Source: Dipteris shenzhenensis (lineage: Eukaryota; Polypodiophyta; Polypodiopsida; Gleicheniales). Taken from it: DNA of 64,000 nucleotides. The position numbers were made by a program, and so were the translations under genes. Positions within the stretch are counted from its first letter, which is position 1. Every line of letters begins with the position of its first letter. The DNA lies in assembly GCA_047967505.1 (NCBI GenBank), contig CM106538.1; one strand, given 5' to 3'. The notes beneath the pieces were generated by a model. It saw only the letters and a list, made by a program, of their open reading frames with translations. It was not told the origin of the DNA and ran no database searches. Below, in pieces: positions 31,991 to 43,600 of this stretch.

Positions 31991-34140
31991 ACTCTGATGA
32001 ATTAACTGCAAAACATTGACTGTATCAACTGAAATCTGAACTGTAGATGAAGGTAGAACTGCAATATATAATCCGATCTGTTAGAAGGCTTGTGGCAAAT
32101 GATGCCGGGAATAGCCAAGAGGCTTTACAAGGCTTGAAATGATGTGCACAAATGCCAGAAAATAGCCTAATTAAAGGCTTTACAATGGTGGCAATGTGAA
32201 GTACAAAAGTGCAATGTGCCAATACCATTGAAGACTACTCAGGTTTCAGGTAATGTGATGATGTGAAACCGCATGTGAGCATAGAGACTGACTCTAAGTA
32301 AGAACTAGTTGGGAATTTTGGGCATGGCTTAGATTAGCAACTTGGAGAAATTCAAATCATCTCCATAATGGCCATCTAGTCTACTCTGATCTAGATCTAG
32401 ACTAACCGTCGATCGAAGCAAATAATTTCTTCTTCTTTGGTTATTTTTATGTGTTGGGTCAGATGCGTTGATGTAGAGGCTGATGTGCATGTAGGAAGTG
32501 GATTTGTCGGTGAGGATCAAAAGTGAGTGATACCTATGCCAAAATGTGCGCGTGATGTGACAAGCACGCAGAGCATAAAAAATTGAGCGATTTTTCTTTT
32601 TGGAGTGCCCTCAAATTCTTTATGGATCAAGAGATACGACTTGATCTAGGTAGAGGGGCAAAAAAGGGTGCAAATTGCTCAATGATGATGTGGCGCTCAG
32701 GGGTCACATGCAATGATTGTGCCTAGCAAGAGGTGTCAGTGGAGCTGTGTGCTGATGTGGCAGGTCGGTTCACATGCAGTGTGAACAATGTGCTTGCAAA
32801 GGGGTCAAAGTGCCTAAGAGAAGACAGTGCCATGTGGTAGTGATGATGTGGCACCATTGACTAAATAAGGTGACATGGCAGTTGATTGGTCAACCATGAT
32901 GATGTGATAGATGATGTGGACTTATGGACGTAAAGGTGACATGTATAAAAGGCCAAATGGTTGACTTTGGTCCTCATTGTTGTATGCACAAGTTTGGAAT
33001 ACAAGCTCCCTCTTCTCTTCCAAGAGTGTCTTTGGGTGTTCTTTTGTTTCCCTTGTAGTGCCTTTGTGTTTGCCACTCCATCCCCCTTCACTCTCCTCTT
33101 TCCTTCTCCTTCTCCCTCCCTTATCCCCTCTCTTCTCCCTTCTCCCCCTTCCCTCTTTGTCTCGTGGAAACACATTGCAACAATCCGAGAGCTGCTTGAG
33201 TGACACATGCAAACAGCTCGTGCTTTGCATTTCTCTCACAAGGAGTAGCTTGGAGTGGAGACTCCATCGACATTCCTTTAAGATTCCCACAACACGTGAG
33301 TCACCGTAGAGACTACACAAGAGAGGATAGACTTTTTCCTAATAACGAATGCTCGTGTGAATTATTTTAATATTCAAACACAGAGGTAAACACTTCCCAC
33401 TACCATTCATATATTATGATGTCATTCTATACTTAAGATATGATAACAAATGTGCAGTAAGTACTAAGTCGTCAATTTTTTTGAAAATATCATACAAATT
33501 AGAGGGATCAAACTACGGTGTGGAATAGTACAGGATAGATGAATTTAAAGCGGATCCAAAGGCAAATCAAAGTGGAAAAAGAGAGACAAAACAACAGACA
33601 CCACCTTCATAGGCATATTTAGCCAACTGCCTAAAAGGCTTTCTTCAATGGTGGCTTTGCACTCTTTGCTATTCCAAATTGTTTTAGGAGACTACATTGT
33701 TTCAAATATCGTGAATTGCTACTGCCGAAATTATTAGAGACACTACAAGGAATGAGGACAACCGACCTTGCCAGTGGAAATGAGAAATATGTCACACTCA
33801 CACACAGAAGATCCACATTCACAGTGGATATACAAAGTATAAAGAAATCAGATGTTAATCTACATACTAAATAGAAGACATATCGTGGTCAGTTCTATTT
33901 TGGGGCAAAATATCACTATCCTTCTTCATGATTTCTTTACCACAGGCCAAAGCAGCCGAACAATTTTTGGGCAAAAGACATGGCGGACACTCTGATGGTG
34001 GATGGATCAGTTAGCAGAGACGTAAAACAATCAACGACAAACGTATGACACAGTCTTTTGCCTGATTCATATTTCGTGATACCCATCTTGTGGGGCCAGG
34101 GGAAGGCTACAAAACGGAGAGCGAGAGAGATAACGTTTGC
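31991..34140. other. Unclassified, with LTR-like promoter segment
   Basis: No gene is seen. 32660-32930 repeats GATGTGGCA-type words. TATAAAAGGCC at 32944-32954 is followed by a CT-rich transcribed-looking segment up to about 33380, which looks like an isolated LTR, but neither ends nor duplications could be fixed. Confidence 0.35.
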
Positions 34141-34144
34141 CACT

Positions 34145-34146
<2 letters not shown>

Positions 34147-34178
<32 letters not shown>
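34147..34178. repeat. (GA)16 microsatellite
   Basis: A pure GA dinucleotide tract inside the LTR-like end of the inverted copia relative; the plus-strand element has CT-rich sequence at the corresponding place near 31950. Confidence 0.95.
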
Positions 34179-34181
<3 letters not shown>

Positions 34182-35730
34182 AGATGTGGTGGGTGCAAAG
34201 TCACCCTTATCTTCTATGTCTTTCATATATATATATGATATGTGTGTAGTTTAGTACATAAGCGGGATTAGTCAAGCATAGGGGCCTTTAACCCCACAAC
34301 CTCCTACTTAAAGGCCAATGTGCCTTTAAGAGAGAACAATTACTAGACATACTATCCAATTCCCATCATTGAAAATACACGACAATACTAAACTGCTGAC
34401 TAGGTAGACTCTTCATTAGCATATTTGCAGCGCTATCATATGAACCTTAACAAGCTCTATGCACATGTCCTCAAGTATCTCCCTGATGAAATGATACATG
34501 ACCTCAATGTGTTTGGTCTTTACATGAAAGACCGGATTCCATGCTAGTTGAATAGTACTCATAGAATCACTATGAAATGTTGATACACCTGTACGAATAT
34601 TACTCATAGAATCACTATGCAATGTCAGTACAGCTGTACCACTCCCCAAGAGCAATGGAGACCCCTTCCTTCATTTGCAGCTCAAACAACCTCTTCATGA
34701 GGTAAACTTTATTAGGAGCAGTTTCTTTCTCATAAATTGCGCATAATTTCTTTCACAAATCTTCCATTCATGAGGTAAACTTTATTAGAGCAGTTTCCTT
34801 CTCATAAATTGCGCATAATTTCTTTCACAAATCTTCCATAGTCTTCTCATTTACTACTGTGAAATAATCTGAATTTGCAAGATAAAGTCTAACAATAGAC
34901 TTTACTAATGCATCCAACTCATCCCAATCATCCGCAAACATAGTTGCAGGCTTAGCTGCAATCCCTTTTAAGGGTTTAATCTGCTTCTTTTGAATAAGCA
35001 CATCCCTTGTCTATTCTTTCCACAAAGAAAAGTTTGTCCCATCAAACTTTTTAATGCCGCAAAACTCCGTTTCAAACATTGAAGAGTACCATGATGCAAA
35101 TAAAGCAAAATCTCAAATGCTAGCGCCTGTAAGAAAGAATTACACCAAATACCAAATACACCCGAATGTGTATATCATAATAGAGTGCAATCACCAAAAC
35201 TCAAAGCTCAAACCATCAGAATGCAACTGACTCATATACATATACTATGCATCCATATGAGCAAATCTGACCGAAAAGAAAATGACAACTGCAATAGCAA
35301 TCCAAATGCCCAAATGCCAATAATTGCATAAACATCATTCATGGATATATGCATCAACAATATCTCATCCAAGAGAGCATAGCACTATTAGTGTATCAAC
35401 TTGTGTCAAAGCTGTCCCTTAACATAAACTAGCATTCGTGTACAAAGTGTCCATCAATAGCATTTCACAAGGCAATTTGGGCCTATCAGTGTATCTAATA
35501 AGGACCGCAATGCATTCAAATGGCCTATAAAGCATCCATTGTGACCCAATTCAAACCACAAATGAGCACACACGGCTCAAATTGCAACCAAAGCGATCTG
35601 CATAAGGTATGCCCTAAATCACGACCTCAAGACAATGGCCAATATTGCATAGCAAAAACTGAGATGCCTCAAAACATGGGCATTAATGGATATCCAAAAT
35701 TAGTAGCGCAAACTATACATTTCTCTCTTC
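34150..35730 (-). mobile_element. Copia C: internally deleted inverted relative of copia B
   Basis: Reading the minus strand, the leader (35730-35090), the gag start ('KKFDGTNFSLWKE' equivalent, about 35060-34990) and gag up to 'KRLFELQMKEGVSIA' match copia B. At about 34650 gag is joined directly to RNase H ('LHSDSMSNI', 'STIQLAWNPVFHVKTKHIEVMYHFIREILED'), followed by LTR-like sequence to about 34170. The equivalent of about 3.4 kb of copia B (28171-31540) is missing, that is protease, integrase and RT. Short tandem duplications occur at 34560-34640 and 34692-34842. Confidence 0.85.
34692..34842. repeat. 75-bp tandem duplication in copia C gag
   Basis: Two near-identical units, 34692-34767 and 34768-34842, each begin TTCATGAGGTAAACTTTATTAG and end at CAAATCTTCCAT. 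They duplicate the 'EEIC..YEKE' part of gag and differ by a few bases. Confidence 0.9.
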
Positions 35731-36359
35731 AACACCGCAACTCCAAAATCCCATCGGGCGATGGAGAAATAGCCACTCAACCATGCATTCGACTTTGAAA
35801 AATGAAACTTAGAAAAATTGACTTACGAGGGTCACCGTAATATACCACGTGGCATCCATCTGAAAGGTCTTGGAACTTTGGCAAAATTTTATGTAGTAGA
35901 GAAAAGAGATTCACCACGCCTTCTTCACGAAATCAGAAGGAATTTGCTAGTAAAGAATTCGAACCATCCCGAATCCAATGGAACAGAGACGAAAATGGCC
36001 ATCGCCACAGAGATTCAGAACTCTGTCACTTCACCTCGGAATAGCGAGCAGCTTTGCAAGTAGAGGTTTGAGACCATCTCGGATGCAATGGGACTGACGG
36101 CATTGCAAATGGTGGTCTCAACCTCCGAATCCAATACTCCAAGAACAAGGCGTAGGTGTTTCTCTTCTCCGACACCTCTTTTTGCAAAAGCTATATCTTT
36201 TGATAGAGGGCTTGGATCGAGACAAAGTAAAAAGCAAAAATGTAGCTCTTAGAACTGTGTAGCCTTCCATGCTATGGCTAAATGAAGCATTGGCTTCTTC
36301 CTCTCTCTCTCTCTCTATGTGTTTCCCCCCTCCATGGCTAGATGCTGTGACTAGCATGT

Positions 36360-37710
36360 CTGGTCCACCTGCACGTTGTGCCAGAGGTTGTCCTACAGAA
36401 TTTGGTTCAGGCGCTCAGCCTGTCCATCGGTCTCCGAATGGTAGATGTTGCTAAATGTTAGCTGAGTGCATACCATGGAGAAAACAGTCCGCCAAAAGGG
36501 TACCACAAACCCTCCATCCAGATCAAAAACTCGCGAGGTAAGCCATGATAAAGCCATGATATTTGATAACATTTAAAAAAAAAACAGACGGGCTATGAAA
36601 TGGGCATTGATCGACTACTATTCCGAGTAAGCAGGTGTTGGTAGCCAGGACATGCACTCTTCGTTGCTTAAACGGATCAATCCATCCTAAACCTCCGTGC
36701 ACTTGACGCGCCGCTGGAATTGAGAAGGGCTTGTGCTAGTTCATCCTCAATATATACCCTATAGGAAGGTTGCATTTTGCAAAAGCCGATTGGTTGAAAG
36801 GAGGGGGCAATGGCTCAACACTGCCTCCTTGCTTAGTCACGAAGGAAGAAGTCGTGACATAATTTGTAAAAATGCCAAAGTGGCCACCCGTGAGTTAGTG
36901 CTTTCAAGTGTGCACACTATGCAGTACCAAAGCTGTCATCTCCGTCTCATGAAAACATACCATTTATTGCAAAATTGCGCTTTGATAAAACTTATTCTCA
37001 TGAAAGATCTCAAGTCCTTTTAGGAGGGAGGTCTTCTACCACATCCCCATCGGCTCTGATCTAGTACCCAAACGTGAACCCATGCATAAGCTGATCTAAC
37101 GATTCCCTCATGTTATGCAAGGAGTGCCAATTTTTAACATTAAACTTAACCGTTTTCCTTCACAAACAAGACCGGGGCATTGTATAGGGACTTGGGAGGG
37201 CTGAATCAACCCTTCATCAAGTAACTCCACGAGATGCCTTTTCAACTTTGGATTTTCTTCCCGTGTCAAGCCTATAGGTGCCTTCTGCCGTCGGGTACAC
37301 CTCAATGCAATGATCAATGCCAGGCAACTCTTGTGACTCAATAATCACTAACAAGCTTTCCACCTCAGCTGGCTGTGTGGACTACCTCACAGCTCTCTTT
37401 CATCATCACTAGGCATACTGCTTGTGCCTTTGCGGGGTACTGTCTTGAGCTAACCTTCTGACAACGGCTGAGGTATAGAGGTTATAGGGATCTGCTTGGA
37501 TGCTATCTTTCCTCGTGGAAAAAAACAAGCCAATGCATTATTTGCACGCAACCAATCTGCCCAAGTTTGACGTTGAAGTCATCAACCCAACCATACCATC
37601 TATCGAGGGAGCCACAAACCCTTGAGCTGTCTTGCAAGGACACTATGCCGGAGACCATGTGGGACTCCAGAGGGCGACTAGTGAATCGCTCGACAGCCCT
37701 TGCCAACAAG
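36360..37710 (-). mobile_element. Ty3/gypsy remnant (minus strand)
   Basis: The minus strand reads an RT N-terminus near 37340-37110 ('IDHCIEVYPTAE', 'PKLKRHLVELLDEGLIQPSQVP', 'PGLVCEGKR'), and further 3' the integrase core 'HSETDGQAERLNQIL' at about 36440-36380. The order RT then integrase is correct for gypsy. Frames are badly broken and no LTR is identified. Confidence 0.75.
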
Positions 37711-37719
37711 GCTCATCAC

Positions 37720-40047
37720 ATCCCTCCCTTCTTTCTCTTTAGTGCTTTCCTTTGACACATACTCATACGTAGGCATTAAACTTATCTCAACAATAGAATA
37801 TTTGTATTATTTCAGCAAAGGGCGGTGCAGCCGATACGTATGCCACCTTGTTCACTATGCTGCCAACTTCCTAAACATCAAGGGAGAGTTTTAGCATTCA
37901 CTTTGAAAATGTGTTACCCCTCTAATGGTTTCGAATGATCCTAATTAGTTGGACACATAGAGATGTACACAAGAAAGAGGTATATTATAGGGGACTTTGA
38001 ATACAGCTTATACAGTACCCACTAACCTTTTCTAAATAGATGGACAAAATTCACCCAAGCTAGATTTAAGTCATCATATAGCAAGGCAGATCTAAAATCT
38101 GACAATATAATTCAGTTTTGGTGTACATGATAATGTACATATACAAGAGGCAGATTGCCAAGTAGAGAAGAATGAAGTATACTAAAGACGGTGAAGTCTT
38201 GTGGCACATGTTTGCGCCCAATGAGAATTCATTCATTCATCATACGTCTTGTAGGTTTTGCTCAATCAGTCGACAAACTACCTTCTGGTATTTTCTTGCC
38301 AAATACCCTTTTAACGAGAGTTGATTGATGAAACATGTCTGACAAAGTACTCTCTGGAGTGTTTTCTTTTGAGCCCACCTTAAATCCTACATCTATTGTA
38401 TGTGCAATGGCCAGTACATGTTTGCCTACTTCCATGTGTACATAATGCAATCTTCAGATGCTTTCAGAAGCAATGCTAAGAGCTTATTTTGCATAGGTCT
38501 CTAGCACACAACCTGATTGGTACGACAGATGAAGAAGGAACTCATTCTATCATGTAATTAATAAAATGCACAGCATCAACAACTACTTCATGGGCCAATC
38601 AAAACAAAACATTCGCACTAAGCATCACATCTTGATTAACAATCACCAAGCCGATAGAATCACATCAAGACAGCATTAAAAGGCTGCATTGTGACATAAT
38701 ATTAACAAAGAGGTTTGGTACGTATTGGAGCAACTTTGGCACGCCTAATTCTCTCTTCAAATTCAGGAAGATGAGGCGATATCCACATCCTTTCCCCTCT
38801 CGTCAAGGTACATCTTCAAGGCTTACAACTCACATGGCTTATTTTGGCAGTACTCTTAGTTCATGTCCCTCTTTATAGGCCCAGGACCTCATCTATATAT
38901 TATCAAACAGCAAGACATCTTCAGTTTTTCCGTCTGTGACATTTATTTTAGCTTTGTTAATGCATAGACAAACTGCTATTACTTACTTTTCTGTGACAGA
39001 GAGGCCTAGAAGATATAGGTTTCCACCTTCTTTTGTCTTACATTCATCATTCACACGTTGCTGAATAGATCTTTAGATCTTGCCGTGAAAATAGCATATG
39101 ATTCCAGGCCTGTAAATATAACCACCATTACTTTATGAAGCTAAAAAATGATTTGAAACTGTACAACCTTGGAGAAAACGAATTTCTTTGCAATATAATC
39201 CATCAATGAAGTAAGACAATGCATGTCTTCTCATCAAATGTTATCAGAATAAGCACATCCTTTTGTGGAACAATGTCCACACATTTCTGAACACCTTTAA
39301 AAAACAAGATTCCATCCACAATAGAAAGTGCAAAGGTTCCCCAGTAGGGACTACTAACCAGTAAAAGATGAATTCACCTATCAATGATATATAAAATACG
39401 ATTCCGTTTGCAGGCCTATGTCCTGCATTCTTTATACAGTGGTGTCACTGTAGTTTCAAAAATAAATAAATGGTGGCATTGAAATCCTTTATGGCAACTA
39501 AAAATGGTTAGTGCCTGAGACAATGATATATCAGGCATCATCTCCAGTATGAGTATGTCGTTCATAGGAAGAAAAGGTCACAGTGGGTTCTAGAGCATGG
39601 CACCCCTCTATATGGCATTCTCTTCTCCTCTGTTGCAAACTGCATATGTACACCACATAGATTCCACGGGGGATGGATATGCATGGCCAATACATGTGTC
39701 AAGAAAGGAACAAAATGTGTGTGAATGGATCACCACTGAGAATGTCGATGTACAGAGCATTTGGAGATTAGAATCAGGTTCGTTACCCACTGCGCCAATA
39801 TCCACTATTTCATAATAAAGGATCTGTTCATAAAGAACCCTTTGCTCCGATGTGAATTATGTGTCCAAAACAGACCATTGAAGTCCCCATGGTGATGGGT
39901 GAAACAATGAAATAGCAATACATCTTGATATAGATAGTTTAGTACCTATAAAAAGTATCAGAGCACCTTCACAAAAAATCTTGAAATGCTGAACCAAACT
40001 GGTCCGTACTTTTCAGGACCAGTAATAATGGCAATAGCAACAATTAG
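37720..40047. other. Region downstream of the aminotransferase gene
   Basis: It probably includes the aminotransferase 3' UTR next to 40048. One minus-strand frame, 38262-38450 ('VGKHVLAIAHTIDVGFKVGSKENTPE'), looks protein-like in composition but has no recognisable family. Nothing else is supported. Confidence 0.35.
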
Positions 40048-40500
40048 TTACGGAGCTAATCCTCTCTTCACAAGCTCTTCCAAACCCTTCCTGAGCCTTT
40101 CTGCTGCTAACCTGCAGGCAACCTCAGGTAAGCCACCAAAAGAAACCCGAATATGCCCTGGTCCACCACTAGCACTGCCAGGGATTACCATCACCCCATG
40201 CTTCTTAGCAAGCCATTGAACCACAGCAACATCGTCTTTTGCAAGGTTTGGCAACTTTGCCCAGAGATAAATTGCACCTTCACCACCTTTCACTGCCTCT
40301 TCTCCTAAAGGCGATAACGCATCCCTAACAATATTAATGTTTTTTGAGAGTCCTTGCACCCTCTCACGCACCCATTCTGGGCCTACTTCCAGACAGAATA
40401 GAGCCAGTTTTTGTCCAATAATGGACGGACAGATTGGAATGTTGTCTTGAATTTTGAGCAGCTGAGCAGCAAGACCGTCAACTCCTGATGGGTATGCAAT
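40048..40500 (-). CDS. VAS1: VAS1-like aminotransferase terminal exon
   Basis: 150 codons plus TAA: 'IAYPSGVDGLAAQLLKIQDN', 'VKGGEGAIYLWAKLPNLAKD', 'HGVMVIPGSASGGPGHIRVS' and 'LRKGLEELVKRGLAP'. The acceptor is TTTTGCAG/ATTGC. It forms the C-terminal small domain. Confidence 0.96.
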   Translation of the reverse strand: MAYPSGVDGLAAQLLKIQDNIPICPSIIGQKLALFCLEVGPEWVRERVQGLSKNINIVRDALSPLGEEAVKGGEGAIYLWAKLPNLAKDDVAVVQWLAKKHGVMVIPGSASGGPGHIRVSFGGLPEVACRLAAERLRKGLEELVKRGLAP

Positions 40501-40613
40501 CTGCAAAATGTTAAAACTTTAATGAATTTGTCACATTTAATCACTGGACACCAAAATTTAGATTCCAGAGGACGTTGTCTGCACCATCCCTTTATAGACC
40601 ACCAAGATTAACC

Positions 40614-40656
<43 letters not shown>

Positions 40657-43600
40657 TCTGTCACAGATTCAAGCAAGATAGTGGACTTAAAAACCCCCAA
40701 TAATACTTCAAAATACAAAGATCATTACAGCGGAAAAGGGCAAAATCTAACAATAGATAATGAAAATTTCGAGATAGATAGTTACGCAGGGTGGAAAATT
40801 GCCTATGTGCAGAACTGAGTGGCAATACAAAAAAGTTATAAGGCAAATAGAAACTTTTGTTCTCAACTAACCCAGGTATATATAAATCTTAATTTGGTCA
40901 ATGCAGGTTTCTATTGGCCAAGTCAAGACTGCCAATTCATGGGGCCGCAATGTCATCTCAGGAAAAACAGATTGATGCTTCCAACGTTTTCTAATTAGCA
41001 GATTTGCGTCCTCGTCACAAAGACCACACCTTACCAGTCATCTTAACAACCTGTTCATCAATTATTAACGGGATCTTGTCTACTTGTGCCATATTCAAAG
41101 TTCATAATGGCATCATCGTCACCGTCGCCCTCACTCGTTCCCCTTACCCTAAGCACAACAGCCAGACCATGACAGCAAAAGCAGCGCAGATGCGCAGTTC
41201 TGCAACCCCACTTCACTCAAAACCTTCGTTGTCCCCTCAAGCCATCCAACATATGTTTATAGGGTTACGATCTCAACTTTAGGTTGGTAAAGTTGCCATG
41301 TGGTGAGCCGGGAGGCTAACTTGTGGGTCGACGTAGCGACTTTGTACTGTACAGTCCGGCCTAGTAGTACCTTAGCTTCGCACCCAAGACCTAGTATGGC
41401 ACCCGCAATCTCAGCAGCTCTTCCCGCACAGCATATTCTCGACTCTGGAACTCTGCCGAAATCCCAGCTGTCTATTGGTGATGCCTCTGATTTTCTAAGC
41501 ACACTGTCTGATGACCATATTCTGAACCACATTGTCTGATGACCATATTCTGGACTTTCTGATGACCATATTGTTTTCATGGCTTTCTGAACTTTCCTGG
41601 TTATCTTAGAAAGCTCCCACGATGTTTACTTGATCACCATAGTATTCTCTATTTTTCTAGATCTTTATCTGCCTCACCATTAGATTAATTTGGAAGAAAA
41701 GACGGAAATTTTTCCAAAGCACATAACTACCAAGAAGACACACACCCACCAGTTGCAGGCATTTGCATTCTACCATGATTCTCAAAGTGAAGACTTGCTC
41801 TGATGCCATTGACAGGACTCCTTCTTTGAGCCACCTTCCAAGATCATCTTCACTGAAATCTGCACAACTTTTAGCACACCTCTTCTTTGAAAAAAAAAAA
41901 ACTATTAGCACACCTCGGAGCATTGGAGGGCCGAGGTCACAAGATAGACACATGGTTTTATCCTACATCGATAGACCTCTGCGTCCCATACCACAGAAGC
42001 CCCATCCACTAGGAATGCTTTGATCTAGCTTGCTAGACACTGCCATGCCTCTAGCAAGATCCACTATCCAGGTATTGATCATGGTCCCCATACTAAGCCC
42101 ATGTTGACAAGACCCTTTCTGAGTTTAAAAAGCAGGGAGGGAAAATACAAGAAGAATGGAGGAAAGAAAAGGCCAAGAAAGAGGATTGGGAACAAGAAAA
42201 AACAGAATGGATTAATGAGAAGGTAAAGCTCCAAGACAAGATGCATTCACTAGGTGTTGAATTACAGCAAATGAAGGATATGCAAATGCCTTCAGAGGGG
42301 AGTTGTAAAGCCATGGAAATACTCAGAACAGAGAATGCAGCTCTCAAAAAAGAGATGGCGGCCATGCAGGCCACGATGATTGGGAAACATGCTGAGATCA
42401 CACAACAACTCAATAAAGGGAAAGAAGAAATGCTTGAATGGACAGCAGTGGTTAAAAAGGGATCAATTGCACCCAAGAAGGAGTTTATCTCTGAGACTCT
42501 AGAGGAAGAGAAAAGGAGATCCAGCAAGGTCTTGAATGTGCTTGTAAGGGGCTTGACGGTGGGAGATACCCCAATGGCAGATGCCCAAGTTTTGTTCACT
42601 AAAATGGGAGTTAATCTCACATGTGAGACAGCCTGGAGAGTAGGTAAAGCTGAAACACCAATGAGACCCTTAGTACTGAAATTCCGGAATGCCATGGATA
42701 GGTCCACCATTATGAGCATGAGAGCAGCATTGAAAGGGACCAGGATATATTTGGATGATGATCTAACCCTCCTACAGCAGGAGCACAGAAGGGAGGGAAT
42801 GGTACGGGTAATGGCAGCAAGGGAGGCAGGAAAATGGGCTGTATATAGAGATGGCAAAGTCATTATCCGCGAGAGACCAGACAGGGAAGAGAAGGAAGAT
42901 GGGGAGTTATGACGGTGTTGGACCAATGGGATGAATGCACATAATGAACTCAAGATGGCAGTATGGAACTGCAATGGCACACTCCAGAGTGACCCAGGAG
43001 GATTCTCGGAGACATACATTGGGAGAGACATGATCTTTTACACCGAGACACATGAGAGTCCAGAGAGAGGACTGCCCACTGTGGCAGGATATACATGGGA
43101 GTCAGCCCACCGGAAGGAAATGAGGGGAGATAGTGGAGTACGTGGCTCCGGAGGAGTGGCCATCCCCTTCAGATCACATTTGAGACCCCTCATTTCAGTG
43201 GTTCGAAGAGAGGAACACGCGCAACATATGTGGGTCCGTGTCTAGATACCTGATGCCCGACCAATCTACATGGCAGTGTGCTACTTTCCCCTAGATACAT
43301 CACCTTATGCACACGCAGTCACTGCGAAGGGACACAGCCCATATGAGACGATACATGATGATCTCATTGAGTTCTCCAAACTAGGAGACAGCCTCCTTCT
43401 TGGTGACTTCAATGCACGCACAGGTGACAGGCAAGTGGGCTTACATCAGACTCTCTCATAGTACCAGAACTAGACACTGCAAAGCTTAGGACAGTGAGAC
43501 ACTCAGCAGATGCACCACACGTGACGGGATACCGCCGGCATCTACTTGACCTAGGGGCTATCCATGACCTAATCATATATAATGGCCTACAGAGATGGCC

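Noticed and set aside
32861-33320. Overlapping frames around a CT-rich stretch
   Set aside because: Composition artefacts on both strands within a probable LTR-like segment. No conserved motif.
42093-43031. 312-codon minus-strand frame
   Set aside because: It lies opposite the LINE ORF1 and the start of the endonuclease, which have recognisable motifs. It is a composition shadow and has no domain.
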